DNA from: Pseudoalteromonas luteoviolacea DSM 6061
Lineage (GTDB): Bacteria > Pseudomonadota > Gammaproteobacteria > Enterobacterales > Alteromonadaceae
Length of the DNA stretch: 64,000 nucleotides
Direction of reading: 5' to 3'
Assembly (NCBI RefSeq): GCF_001625655.1
Contig: NZ_AUYB01000109.1
Coordinates: 1 to 64,000, forward strand
Part shown: piece by piece, positions 8,547-17,007 of the stretch
Numbering within the stretch: position 1 is the stretch's first letter
Layout: each line of letters starts with the position of its first letter
Notes under the pieces: generated by a model
Told to the model about the DNA's origin: nothing
Seen by the model: the letters and a program-made list of their open reading frames with translations, nothing else
Databases searched by the model: none
Translations under genes and position numbers: made by a program

Positions 8547-10322
8547 TTACTGCTCTTCGCTTTGTGCCTGCTGTACAGCAATGGCGAGTTCAGTCAGTGC
8601 ATCTGGGTTAGCAACACTTGGTGCATCCGTCATTAGACAAGAAGCCTGTGTTGTTTTCGGGAATGCAATAACATCACGAATATTGTCAGTACCACATAAC
8701 AGCATTACCAGACGGTCAAGACCAAATGCCAAACCCGCATGTGGCGGAGTACCGTACTTCAGTGCATCTAACAAGAAGCCAAACTTATCTTGTTGCTCTT
8801 GTTCTTCAATACCCAAGATCCTGAAAGCAGCTTGTTGCATTTCATTGTTATGAATACGCACAGAACCACCGCCCACTTCGTATCCATTAAGTACCATGTC
8901 ATATGCATCAGAGATTGCTTCACCAGGGTTTGCTTCAAGCTCTTGAGCATTGATATCTTTTGGTGCAGTGAATGGGTGGTGTACCGCATGAAGGTTACCT
9001 TCATCGTCTTCTTCAAACATTGGGAAATCAACAACCCAAAGCGGAGCCCATTTATTTAAATCAGTGATTTCTCTGTCTAAACCGACTTTAAGACGAAGTG
9101 CGCCCATTGCTTCATTTACAACGTTACGCTTGTCGGCACCAAATAGAATAATGTCACCCGTCTGCGCGTTAGTGCGCTCAAGTAGTGCTGAAATAACATC
9201 TTCATTTAAGAATTTAGCGATAGGTGATTGAACACCTTCCATACCAGCTTCACGGTCATTAACTTTCATCCAAGCAAGACCTTTTGCGCCATAAATCCCT
9301 ACAAACTTAGTATACTCATCAATTTGTTTACGAGATAACTCAGCACCACCTGGGACGGTTAGTACCGCAACACGGCCTTTTTCGTCGTTAGCAGGACCTG
9401 CTAGCACTTTAAATTCAACATCTTTTACGATATCCGCAACGTCTACAAGTTCAAGAGGGTTACGTAAGTCTGGCTTGTCTGAGCCAAAACGACGCATCGC
9501 TTCCGAATATGGCATTGCTGGGAACTCACCTAAGTCGACGTTAAGAAGCTCCTGCCACATTTCGCGGATCAAACGCTCAGTCACTTGACGAACTTGGTCA
9601 GAAGTCATGAAAGACGTTTCAATATCGATCTGCGTAAATTCAGGCTGTCTATCAGCTCTTAAGTCTTCATCACGAAAACACTTAACGATTTGATAGTAAC
9701 GGTCAAAGCCAGACATCATTAACAACTGTTTGAACAACTGTGGAGACTGAGGCAATGCATAAAAACTACCTTTATGTACACGGCTTGGAACTAAGTAATC
9801 ACGTGCTCCTTCAGGTGTCGCTTTCGTTAATACTGGCGTTTCGATGTCTAAGAAGTCGTTAGTATCTAGGAAACGACGAACAAAACTAGAAGCTTTAGCA
9901 CGCAGCTTAATGCGGTCGCTCATTTCTAAACGTCTTAGGTCTAAGTAACGATACTTAAGACGACGCTCTTCAGAGTTTTGTTGGTTAAAGTCCAGTGGTA
10001 AAGGCTCTGAACGGTTGATAATTTCAAGGCCAGTACCTAAGATTTCTACTTCACCTGTTGCCATGTCTTTGTTGACTTGGCTTTCTGGTCTTGCGCGCAC
10101 GCTACCTGTTACCTTTACACAAAACTCTTGGCGTAATGTGTTTGCAACGTCCATTAACCCTTCAACTTCAGGATCAAATACAACTTGTACTAGGCCTTCG
10201 CGATCTCTTAAGTCGACGAAAATTAACCCACCTAAGTCACGGCGTTTGTTGATCCAACCACATAGTTCGACTTCCTGACCTACGTGGTCCTTATTTAATT
10301 TTCCGCAGTATATAGAGCGCAT
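8547..10322 (-). CDS. aspS: Aspartate--tRNA ligase
   Basis: Class II aminoacyl-tRNA synthetase. With the start at 10322 (MRSIYCG...) the product is 591 aa, matching E. coli AspRS (590 aa), and AGGAA lies 5 bases upstream; a longer frame beginning at 10340 adds six non-conserved residues. Visible parts are the N-terminal OB anticodon-binding fold ([23 protein letters not shown]), the motif 2 region ([20 protein letters not shown]) and motif 3 ([13 protein letters not shown]). It is upstream of ruvCAB but ends in its own terminator. Confidence 0.98.
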   Translation of the reverse strand: MRSIYCGKLNKDHVGQEVELCGWINKRRDLGGLIFVDLRDREGLVQVVFDPEVEGLMDVANTLRQEFCVKVTGSVRARPESQVNKDMATGEVEILGTGLEIINRSEPLPLDFNQQNSEERRLKYRYLDLRRLEMSDRIKLRAKASSFVRRFLDTNDFLDIETPVLTKATPEGARDYLVPSRVHKGSFYALPQSPQLFKQLLMMSGFDRYYQIVKCFRDEDLRADRQPEFTQIDIETSFMTSDQVRQVTERLIREMWQELLNVDLGEFPAMPYSEAMRRFGSDKPDLRNPLELVDVADIVKDVEFKVLAGPANDEKGRVAVLTVPGGAELSRKQIDEYTKFVGIYGAKGLAWMKVNDREAGMEGVQSPIAKFLNEDVISALLERTNAQTGDIILFGADKRNVVNEAMGALRLKVGLDREITDLNKWAPLWVVDFPMFEEDDEGNLHAVHHPFTAPKDINAQELEANPGEAISDAYDMVLNGYEVGGGSVRIHNNEMQQAAFRILGIEEQEQQDKFGFLLDALKYGTPPHAGLAFGLDRLVMLLCGTDNIRDVIAFPKTTQASCLMTDAPSVANPDALTELAIAVQQAQSEEQ

Positions 10323-10508
10323 ATCGTTCCTATTTGCCAAGGCTTTTACATTTCAAAGTGCAGTTTCGCCTACGGGCTATCGTAATTAACAAAATTAATC
10401 GCCAATTATATAAAAATAGACCGCTTTGTCATCCTCCAATCATGATGAATATGCGTAAAGTTGGTTTTTTTAGGTACTCACAGTTTGTTAGACTTAGAAA
10501 AAACATCA

Positions 10509-11369
10509 ATGAAAGACATTATGCTGTATTTAGGTTGTCCACAATGGAGCTCAGCACACTGGAAAGGTCGATTTTTTAGTCAACACTGTCAAAGTAGTAA
10601 CATGTTGAGGGAATACGCGAGTATCTTTAATAGTGTTGAAGGCAACACCAGCTTTTACGCAAACCCAAAGCCTGACACCATTTTGCAATGGAGAGACGCC
10701 GTTCCCAACGACTTTAGGTTTACTTTTAAGATTTCTAAACACATCACTCATGAATTGGCCTTACAAAATTGCCAGAAAGAGACGCTTGCTTGGTGTAATT
10801 TATTCTCACCTTTGTTTGAAAAAATGGCGATGATAATGGTTCAGTTACCAGCAAATTGCGGCCCTGAGCACTTACATCGGATCAAACAATTTATGACCTC
10901 TTTACCCAGTGACATGTGTATTGGTATTGAAGTAAGAAACCTTGGCTTTTTCAGCAAAGATGAAAACGAAAAACAGTTCAATCAATACTTGATTCAACAC
11001 AACATCAATCGCATCATCATGGATACTCGCCCGCTATTTAGTGAGCCAGCAAGCACACCCGCCATTATAGATGCTCAGCGTAAAAAACCTCGTGTGCCAG
11101 TCAATGTGATTGCAACAGGGCATCGGCCTATGCTTAGGTTTGTTGGGTGCTCTAATCTCGACAATAATAGAAGTTTTTACGCCCCTTGGCTCAAAAAAAT
11201 TCGCGCTTGGTTAGAGCAAGGTAAAGAGCCAATGGTGTTTTTCCACACTGCTGATAATTATGATTCTCCACTGCTTGCCCGGCAGTTTGTACAAGACCTT
11301 GGTATAGAGCACAAGGTTTTACTTCCATTCCCTGCTGAGCAACAACCAAAGCAGGGTAGCTTGCTGTAA
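10509..11369 (+). CDS. yecE: DUF72 (YecE-like) protein
   Basis: DUF72 proteins have a TIM-barrel fold; the biochemical role is not settled. The sequence follows E. coli YecE closely (LGCPQWSSAHWKGRFF, FNSVEGNTSFYANPKPDTILQW, DTRPLF, HTADNYDSPLLARQF). An in-frame ATG at 10521 matches the usual family start (MLYLGCPQW) even better than 10509, and the frame is open further back to 10461, so the exact start is uncertain. It stands divergently from aspS and has no partner gene. Confidence 0.85.
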   Translation: MKDIMLYLGCPQWSSAHWKGRFFSQHCQSSNMLREYASIFNSVEGNTSFYANPKPDTILQWRDAVPNDFRFTFKISKHITHELALQNCQKETLAWCNLFSPLFEKMAMIMVQLPANCGPEHLHRIKQFMTSLPSDMCIGIEVRNLGFFSKDENEKQFNQYLIQHNINRIIMDTRPLFSEPASTPAIIDAQRKKPRVPVNVIATGHRPMLRFVGCSNLDNNRSFYAPWLKKIRAWLEQGKEPMVFFHTADNYDSPLLARQFVQDLGIEHKVLLPFPAEQQPKQGSLL

Positions 11370-11437
11370 GTAGTTGACACAGATATTGATGTGATGCAAT
11401 GTACAAGTGAAATCAATAATAAATAAAGGATTAAAAA

Positions 11438-11644
11438 ATGTTGCTAAAACTACAAAAAAAACAAGTTAAGACTCTTTCATTGGATAAAGCGCGTTTGCCA
11501 AAAACCCAGACAAATGACATCGTAGGTGCTGGCGGCAGTGGCGGTAATTCTCGCGCATCAGACTGTTGTAACCTGCCACACATAATGACTTTTGGTGGTA
11601 ATTCTAGAGCATCTGATTGCTGCGCGTTGGAAGAAACTAAATAA
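11438..11644 (+). CDS. Orphan peptide with duplicated GGNSRASDCC core (possible RiPP precursor)
   Basis: 68-aa product with a good ribosome binding site (AAAGGA seven bases before ATG). The N-terminal third is basic and leader-like (MLLKLQKKQVKTLSLDKA), followed by a Gly-rich junction (about residues 30-36) and a tail with two exact copies of GGNSRASDCC (35-44 and 53-62). The two copies differ at seven bases, all synonymous, which points to selection on the peptide. No modification enzyme or exporter is adjacent. A ribosomally made, modified natural-product precursor is the best guess; the function is unproven. Confidence 0.6.
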   Translation: MLLKLQKKQVKTLSLDKARLPKTQTNDIVGAGGSGGNSRASDCCNLPHIMTFGGNSRASDCCALEETK

Positions 11645-11653
11645 GGCTCTAAA

Positions 11654-11675
11654 GTGTGAGTGGCTTCACTCACAC
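11654..11675. terminator. Hairpin between convergent genes
   Basis: GTGTGAGTG and CACTCACAC form a perfect 9-bp stem with a 4-base loop just after the orphan peptide gene. There is no T-run, so it may be a weak terminator or an mRNA 3'-end stabiliser. Confidence 0.45.
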
Positions 11676-11682
11676 TCCATGA

Positions 11683-12117
11683 TTACTTCAAGCGACTTTT
11701 CAAGCGACTTTTCAATCGACTTGGCTCAAAAGTATCATACCTAGGTAAATCAGCATCCAAGTTTTCCCAATTCGCTTTCGAAGTTACGAAATTATGGGAC
11801 ATCGGCCGCTCTTCTATATCGGAATCTAATATTCCTAACCGCAACCTCAATTTATCCGGTAGATCTGCATTGGAACTAAATAATGGTGAGGCGCAAATAC
11901 TGCAAAAATGACGCAGCCTGCCTGGTTTGAAGGCATATGACCTTATCAGTTTCTTTCCTTTAATGATTTTCATTGAGTCGGTGGAGATAAATCCATTTGT
12001 CGCATATGCTGTACCGCTGGACTTTCTGCATAAAGAACAGTGGCAGTGAATAATGCTTTCAATTGGGCCATGTATTTCTAGCTCGACCTCTTTGCACAAA
12101 CAGCTCGCCTTGTACAT
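11683..12117 (-). CDS. GFA (glutathione-dependent formaldehyde-activating) domain protein
   Basis: 144-aa zinc-binding GFA/CENP-V-fold protein. Zinc ligands are visible in CLCKEV, CHCSLCRKSSGTAY and FCSICASPLFSS. Family members are often annotated as glutathione-dependent enzymes or demethylase-like, but the substrate here cannot be inferred. The C terminus ends in three SRLK-type repeats encoded by a 12-bp tandem repeat (about 11688-11723), an unusual basic tail that may be recent. It is convergent with the orphan peptide gene. Confidence 0.85.
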   Translation of the reverse strand: MYKASCLCKEVELEIHGPIESIIHCHCSLCRKSSGTAYATNGFISTDSMKIIKGKKLIRSYAFKPGRLRHFCSICASPLFSSNADLPDKLRLRLGILDSDIEERPMSHNFVTSKANWENLDADLPRYDTFEPSRLKSRLKSRLK

Positions 12118-12186
12118 TTACTTTTTTCCTTGCGTTATAATCTGGCTTAGAGAGTACGTGAGAAAACACACCAATTAAAGACCGTA

Positions 12187-12693
12187 ATGCAAGAATTAAA
12201 ATACTTTCAGCACTATCCTGAAAATTTACAGGCTCAAATTCGCCAATTAATCAGTACAAATCAACTACAGTCATATTTTAAACATAAATACCCTACGGGG
12301 CATCAGTTACAAAATCAACAGCTACTTTATCAATATAGCACTGAAATAAAACAACATTTTTTGAAGAATACTCCGCGACTCAATTCTGTCAGTTTTAACA
12401 AACACACAGATATGGTGAAAGGCACTTTAGGCACTCATACTCAGCAACAAAAGATACACGGTAAAAAGTTAAAAGCTCGCTACGATATCGCTCTTAATAA
12501 TCAGTTAAAATATGCACCCGAAGCTATTTTACGAGCTTTGATTGTGCATGAACTCGCGCATTTTAAACACGCTGAACACAATAAAGCATTTTATAAACTC
12601 TGCTGTCATATAGAGCCGGATTACCATCAACTAGAACTAGATTTGCGACTATTTATTGTACTCGATGAGCAAGGGTTGAATTTCTATAAGTAA
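12187..12693 (+). CDS. YgjP-like zinc metallopeptidase domain protein
   Basis: 168-aa protein with the gluzincin motif HELAHFKHAEHNKAFYKLCCHIEPDY, closely like E. coli YgjP, whose active site has the same HELAH...EHNKAFY arrangement. No signal peptide or membrane helix is visible, so it should be cytosolic. The N-terminal half (about 1-95) is Gln/His-rich and less conserved. Substrate unknown. It is a single gene between two oppositely oriented genes. Confidence 0.85.
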   Translation: MQELKYFQHYPENLQAQIRQLISTNQLQSYFKHKYPTGHQLQNQQLLYQYSTEIKQHFLKNTPRLNSVSFNKHTDMVKGTLGTHTQQQKIHGKKLKARYDIALNNQLKYAPEAILRALIVHELAHFKHAEHNKAFYKLCCHIEPDYHQLELDLRLFIVLDEQGLNFYK

Positions 12694-12772
12694 GCTTGGC
12701 TGATTGAATAGCGAACATTGAGGCAACACTTTACACGCCAATGAAGAGCGCTACCTCACTGCTACTTAGATA

Positions 12773-13567
12773 TTACTTACAAGTTGGGTTTAAGCCTTTT
12801 TGCTGGGCGTTGCGATAAAGATTGTTTGCCGATGACATGTTGTCACTCAATCGTTGGATGCGATTGTCCGGTGATGGATGCGTAGACAAAAATTCCATTG
12901 GCCTTTCACCACCTTGTTTTTCCATATTTCGCCAAAGCTCTACTGCACCAATAGGTTTAAACCCTGCTTTAGCCATCAGTTCTAGTCCAATGATATCAGC
13001 CTCAGTTTCATGACCGCGGCTAAATGGTAGCGCAATGCCAACTTGAGCACCCACTCCAAGGCCCTGCATAATTGCATTACGATGTTCAATATTGTTCATT
13101 TCCATCACTGCATTGCTCACTTGCAGGCCCGCTTGTAGTAAGCTGCTTTGAGAAACCCGCTCATTGGCATGTTGTGCGATAACATGCCCAACTTCATGGC
13201 CCATTACAGCTGCTAATTGATGCTGGTTCTTAGCTACTTTTAATAGCCCTGTGTGCACACCAATTTTACCGCCAGGTAAAGCAAACGCGTTGGCACTATC
13301 ATCTTTAAACACCACGACTTCCCACTTTTGAGAAGCGTATTTATTCGGTAATTGCGCGATTAGCGCGTCCGCGATGCATTTCACATAGGTGTTATTTGCT
13401 TGATTGGTATCAACAGCTTGCTTCGATTTTATTTGGTCAAAACTTGCTAGCCCCATCTCATTCATCTGATGTTCTGGGTAGAGCATTATTTGCGTCCTAC
13501 CTGTTGGAGACGTTTTACACCCACTGAGAGTCAAAGCAACTAACATACACGCTAAAACTTTTTTCAT
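12773..13567 (-). CDS. M48 family metallopeptidase lipoprotein
   Basis: 264-aa predicted lipoprotein (lipobox LSGC, Cys17) with an M48 protease domain. The zinc motif HEVGHVIAQHANERVS (about residue 125) and the downstream ligand in ETEADIIGLELMAKAGF are present. It resembles the LoiP/YggG and BepA groups of periplasmic proteases that act on outer-membrane proteins, lacks a long TPR tail, and so is closer to LoiP. It is transcribed alone, downstream of the grpE terminator. Confidence 0.9.
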   Translation of the reverse strand: MKKVLACMLVALTLSGCKTSPTGRTQIMLYPEHQMNEMGLASFDQIKSKQAVDTNQANNTYVKCIADALIAQLPNKYASQKWEVVVFKDDSANAFALPGGKIGVHTGLLKVAKNQHQLAAVMGHEVGHVIAQHANERVSQSSLLQAGLQVSNAVMEMNNIEHRNAIMQGLGVGAQVGIALPFSRGHETEADIIGLELMAKAGFKPIGAVELWRNMEKQGGERPMEFLSTHPSPDNRIQRLSDNMSSANNLYRNAQQKGLNPTCK

Positions 13568-13656
13568 AATACTTCCTACGTATCGTTTGTTTGCAAATTG
13601 ATTGCAGATTATAGGTAAATAATAAACTACAAATACACAGCTTGAACAGCGTTCAC

Positions 13657-13686
13657 AAAAAAGCCCGCTTTAAAGCGGGCTTTTTC
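13657..13686 (-). terminator. grpE terminator
   Basis: AAGCCCGCTTTAAAGCGGGCTT is a near-perfect inverted repeat flanked by A-run and T-run, so it can work in both directions. It lies 14 bp after the grpE stop on the minus strand. Confidence 0.85.
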
Positions 13687-13700
13687 ACATAATGAGCAAT

Positions 13701-14309
13701 TTACTCGGCGGCTTTAGAAACCATAACCATAGCAGGTCTTAGTAAATGACCATTGAGTGTATAACCTTTTTGCATAACAGCTAACACTGTATTTGGTGCT
13801 ACGTCGTTACTTGGCTGAATAGACATTGCTTGATGGAATTCAGGAGAGAATGCTTCACCCTGTGGATTAACTGCTTCTACACCGTACTTACCTAGTACGT
13901 CAGAGAAGCTCTTCAGTGTCATTTCTACGCCTTCAAGGACTGACTTAGTCGCTTCGTTTTCTTTGTCTGCAAACTCAACAGCGCGCTCTAAGTTATCAAT
14001 CACAGGTAATAAGTCGTTAGCAAACTTCTTAAGCGCTAGCTTATGTGCTTTTTCAACATCTTGCGCTGCACGGCGACGCATGTTCTCTACTTCAGCAGCA
14101 GCGCGAACAACACCGTCTTTTTGACCTTCAATTGTTTGCTTTGCAGCTTCAAGCTCAGCGTATAAACCAGCAATTTCCTCTTCAGGGCTTAACTCAGCCT
14201 GTTCAGCCTGTGGCGCTTCTTCTTGTGCTTGCGCTTCGGCAGCTTGTTCTACTACTTCTTCTTGTGCAGTTTCTAATTCCTGCTCTGGTGCTTTTGTCTG
14301 CTCAGACAT
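13701..14309 (-). CDS. grpE: Nucleotide exchange factor GrpE
   Basis: Co-chaperone that speeds ADP release from DnaK. The start at 14309 ([10 protein letters not shown]...) gives 202 aa, close to E. coli GrpE (197 aa), and has GGAG upstream; the open frame runs further back but only into the hrcA 3' end. The product has an acidic Gln/Glu/Ala-rich N terminus (1-60), a long paired helix (about 60-130) and the C-terminal beta domain with [19 protein letters not shown] sigma-32-type promoter (14344-14372) sits just upstream. dnaK and dnaJ are not in the window. Confidence 0.96.
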   Translation of the reverse strand: MSEQTKAPEQELETAQEEVVEQAAEAQAQEEAPQAEQAELSPEEEIAGLYAELEAAKQTIEGQKDGVVRAAAEVENMRRRAAQDVEKAHKLALKKFANDLLPVIDNLERAVEFADKENEATKSVLEGVEMTLKSFSDVLGKYGVEAVNPQGEAFSPEFHQAMSIQPSNDVAPNTVLAVMQKGYTLNGHLLRPAMVMVSKAAE

Positions 14310-14343
14310 GAAAGTATATCTCCGATTCTTTACAACTGCCGTA

Positions 14344-14372
14344 ATTATGGGGATGGATTTTTTAGTTTCAAG
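14344..14372 (-). promoter_or_regulatory. Sigma-32-type promoter of grpE
   Basis: On the minus strand CTTGAAA (14366-14372), a 13-bp spacer and CCCCATAAT (14344-14352) closely match the heat-shock sigma-32 consensus (CTTGAAA ... CCCCATnT). It overlaps the last codons of hrcA, giving grpE its own heat-shock start. Confidence 0.8.
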
Positions 14373-15312
14373 GGCCTTTTTGCTCGATTCGAGTAAATTC
14401 CTCAATTATTGATTCAATTGGCGCCTCCGCCGGACATACGACACAAAAACGACTTTGGTACTCCTGATCCATAAAATAAGGCACGCTTAAAATGATATAG
14501 CGCGATAAATTAGCTTGGTCCACCTCCGTGCCAAGCAAAACAGACACCCCGTCGCGAAATGCTAGCTTATCTTCAACTTGATGTAAGAACGGCACTCCAA
14601 GGCTAAGGTCGTTTGACTGTTCTAATCTATTGTATATGTGCCGCTCGCCAACAACGATGCTGTTGTCAGTACCCAGCTGTAAACTCAATTCACGCGTCCA
14701 TTGAGTCAACAAATCGCGGCAATTTGGCATCGCACTGTGGGCCATAGCCCGCATACGATGTAGTCCCTCTTTGAGAGTTTGTTGGCTAAATACAGTATTC
14801 ATCCATAGCGCAAACTGGTAACGCAACTCATCCGAGTTATCTGCAGGTTTGTTAATGCAAATATTTTGCGACTGACCCGCTTTATCAATTAATAGTACGA
14901 GCCAGTGCTTGCGGTCAAAGTCTAATACTTCGACTCGAAATACCTTTTGGCTGCTCACCTGTGGTAGTCCAACCACGCAACACACTTGATAATGTTGACT
15001 CAAGGAGTGCGCTAGAGTGACAAGTTGTTCCTGATCTGGTTGCCAAAATTTCGCAATGGTTGCTAACTCAAAATATTCCTGTAGCCAGTATTTAATTCCA
15101 AGGTCTGAAGGAACACGACCAGCAGATGTATGTGGCGAAAACAATAACCCATGATTTTCTAAACGGGCCATCGCATTGCGCACGGTTGCCGAGCAAATAG
15201 CCATCCCTTTCATTTTTGCTATTTTACTAGACGCAACGGGCACCCCTTCACCATTACAGTAAAGGCTCATCACAGCTGAAAAAACTTGTTTATCGCGGGC
15301 ACTTAATTTCAT
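14368..15312 (-). CDS. hrcA: HrcA-family heat-inducible transcription repressor
   Basis: 314-aa protein resembling HrcA, the repressor that binds CIRCE elements. It has an N-terminal winged-helix domain (about 1-80) with [34 protein letters not shown], which matches the HrcA DNA-binding signature, and a GAF-like C-terminal part. It is slightly shorter than typical HrcA (about 340 aa). It sits just upstream of grpE, as in Gram-positive hrcA-grpE-dnaK operons, although many gammaproteobacteria lack it. I see no CIRCE repeat nearby, so its operator is unclear. Confidence 0.82.
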   Translation of the reverse strand: MKLSARDKQVFSAVMSLYCNGEGVPVASSKIAKMKGMAICSATVRNAMARLENHGLLFSPHTSAGRVPSDLGIKYWLQEYFELATIAKFWQPDQEQLVTLAHSLSQHYQVCCVVGLPQVSSQKVFRVEVLDFDRKHWLVLLIDKAGQSQNICINKPADNSDELRYQFALWMNTVFSQQTLKEGLHRMRAMAHSAMPNCRDLLTQWTRELSLQLGTDNSIVVGERHIYNRLEQSNDLSLGVPFLHQVEDKLAFRDGVSVLLGTEVDQANLSRYIILSVPYFMDQEYQSRFCVVCPAEAPIESIIEEFTRIEQKGP

Positions 15313-15320
15313 ACTTATTT

Positions 15321-15348
15321 ATGTTGGGGTTAATTTCAAAGTTTCAAG
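15321..15348 (-). promoter_or_regulatory. Sigma-32-type promoter of hrcA
   Basis: On the minus strand CTTGAAA (15342-15348), a 12-bp spacer and CCCCAACAT (15321-15329). The -10 ends only 8 bases before the hrcA ATG, so the mRNA would have almost no leader. Confidence 0.6.
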
Positions 15349-15405
15349 CGTCTCAAATTTAAGATAATCTTGGGAAAGTTTATATACCAAGGATATGCGT
15401 TAAAA

Positions 15406-16290
15406 ATGAGCACTCCATTTAACACCATCGGCCTTATTGGAAAACCAAACCATGACGGCGCCGCTCAGACCTTACATCGCCTTTATACATTTTTGCAAGC
15501 ACTCGGGTATGAAGTTTTTGTCGAACGTCGCGCGGGCAAACAACTTACAGGAATGGCTGAAGGCCAACTTTTAGACTTAGTTGAACTGGGAGAGAAGTGT
15601 GATTTAGCGGTTGTTGTTGGCGGCGATGGCAATATGCTTGGAGCGGCCCGAGTCTTAGCACGCTTTGATGTCGCAGTTATTGGTGTAAATCGAGGGAACC
15701 TTGGGTTTTTAACCGACCTTAACCCCCACGATTTTGAACCTGAATTGGAGCAAGTTTTAAGTGGTAAGTTTGTTGAAGAACACCGTTTCTTATTGGAAGT
15801 TGAAGTCTACCGCCATGCACAATTAAAAAGTGCCAATTTGGCAGTGAATGAAGCTGTCTTGCACGCAGATAAAGTCGCACACATGATCGAATTTGAAGCA
15901 TTCATTGATGATCAATTCGTTTTTTCGCAGCGCTCTGATGGTTTAATTGTAACGACACCAACCGGCTCAACGGCCTACTCTCTTTCTGGCGGCGGACCTA
16001 TTCTTACTCCTGAGTTAAACGCCGTTGCTCTAGTACCAATGTTCCCTCATACTCTGTCCAGCCGTCCGTTGGTTGTAGATGCCAACAAGCAAGTCAAACT
16101 AAAATTAAGCCCAGAAAATACAGCGAGCTTACAAGTGAGTTGTGACAGCCATGTCGTCTTAGCACTCCTCCCGGGTGATGAAGTGGTGATTAAAAAAGCA
16201 TCACAAAAGCTCCGACTTATTCATCCGACGAGTTATTCCTACTACCATGTTCTTAGAGAAAAACTAAATTGGGGCAGTAGGCTTTACTAA
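15406..16290 (+). CDS. nadK: NAD(+) kinase
   Basis: Phosphorylates NAD to NADP using ATP. Starting at 15406 ([12 protein letters not shown]) gives 294 aa, the size of E. coli NadK (292 aa), with AAGGA about 12 bases upstream; a TTG at 15370 would add 12 non-conserved residues. Diagnostic motifs are [31 protein letters not shown] and [16 protein letters not shown]. It is divergent from hrcA and followed by an unknown membrane protein gene and recN, the nadK-recN order also seen in E. coli. Confidence 0.97.
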   Translation: MSTPFNTIGLIGKPNHDGAAQTLHRLYTFLQALGYEVFVERRAGKQLTGMAEGQLLDLVELGEKCDLAVVVGGDGNMLGAARVLARFDVAVIGVNRGNLGFLTDLNPHDFEPELEQVLSGKFVEEHRFLLEVEVYRHAQLKSANLAVNEAVLHADKVAHMIEFEAFIDDQFVFSQRSDGLIVTTPTGSTAYSLSGGGPILTPELNAVALVPMFPHTLSSRPLVVDANKQVKLKLSPENTASLQVSCDSHVVLALLPGDEVVIKKASQKLRLIHPTSYSYYHVLREKLNWGSRLY

Positions 16291-16352
16291 AGCGAATTTG
16301 TTAAGCAGAATAGGGCTGATTTATTTTCTATATTAGGGAAAAGTAATACAAC

Positions 16353-16946
16353 ATGACTTACATAGTGATTGTGTCGATAGTGTTGCTCATCACTATCCTT
16401 GGCGTCTACATGGTTATCGAAAACAATCGACAAAAAGCTCGAGATGCCGAGAAACGCATTTTTAATGAGCGCGTTAAGGATATTACCAGTCTTTATAAGA
16501 GAAAAATCTCTGAATACGTCGACTGTAAGCTAATTAGACCAAAACATGCACCTAAATTTAATGCAATCGTAGGCAACTTTTTTGTTGTTCAACCACATAA
16601 TGACGAAAACTTAGACAGATTAGAGAAAGTCAGTGAACTATTGCTGATGCAAATCGGGTCGGAGTTAAACAAATGTAGAAACAATGACAGCCTCGATCTT
16701 CTATCTGAACAGTTATTCCTATTTGCAGCCGAGCTACCTTCAGCAGGTATTGCATACAACAAAACATTTTATACAGAGGTTTTACCCGCTCTGATCTCGC
16801 GTATTCAAACACCTGACTCTTTTGAATCTAATGATTCTAGTCAGAACCCTGATACACAAGAAGGTGATGAGATAGAAAAAGAAGAGCAACAGTTAACACA
16901 GAATGATCCGCCTTTACAGCGTCATACTGCAGACGTCGCCAATTAA
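16353..16946 (+). CDS. Membrane-anchored protein of unknown function
   Basis: 197-aa protein I do not recognise. It has one N-terminal membrane helix (about residues 2-23), then a basic stretch with likely coiled coil (NRQKARDAEKRIFNERVKD), a helical middle (about 70-150) and a polar, acidic Gln/Glu/Asp-rich tail. It lies between nadK and recN on the same strand, 62 bp after nadK. No catalytic motif is visible. Confidence 0.75.
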   Translation: MTYIVIVSIVLLITILGVYMVIENNRQKARDAEKRIFNERVKDITSLYKRKISEYVDCKLIRPKHAPKFNAIVGNFFVVQPHNDENLDRLEKVSELLLMQIGSELNKCRNNDSLDLLSEQLFLFAAELPSAGIAYNKTFYTEVLPALISRIQTPDSFESNDSSQNPDTQEGDEIEKEEQQLTQNDPPLQRHTADVAN

Positions 16947-16967
16947 AAGTTGCTTTTTGAAAGAATG

Positions 16968-16983
16968 CTGTATAAATTAACAG
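16968..16983. promoter_or_regulatory. LexA box 1 of recN
   Basis: CTGT-ATAAATTA-ACAG fits the LexA consensus CTGT-N8-ACAG and overlaps a possible -10 (TATAAA, 16971-16976). A second box follows 7 bp later. Confidence 0.8.
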
Positions 16984-16990
16984 TAAATTA

Positions 16991-17006
16991 CTGTTTGGAT
17001 ATACAG
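16991..17006. promoter_or_regulatory. LexA box 2 of recN
   Basis: CTGT-TTGGATAT-ACAG ends one base before the recN start codon. Tandem LexA boxes also control recN in E. coli, giving tight repression and strong SOS induction. Confidence 0.85.
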
Positions 17007-17007
17007 C

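Noticed and set aside
13657..13686. Inverted repeat near grpE considered as a CIRCE element
   Set aside because: The sequence AAGCCCGCTTTAAAGCGGGCTT followed by a T-run is a terminator, and it lacks the TTAGCACTC-N9-GAGTGCTAA form.
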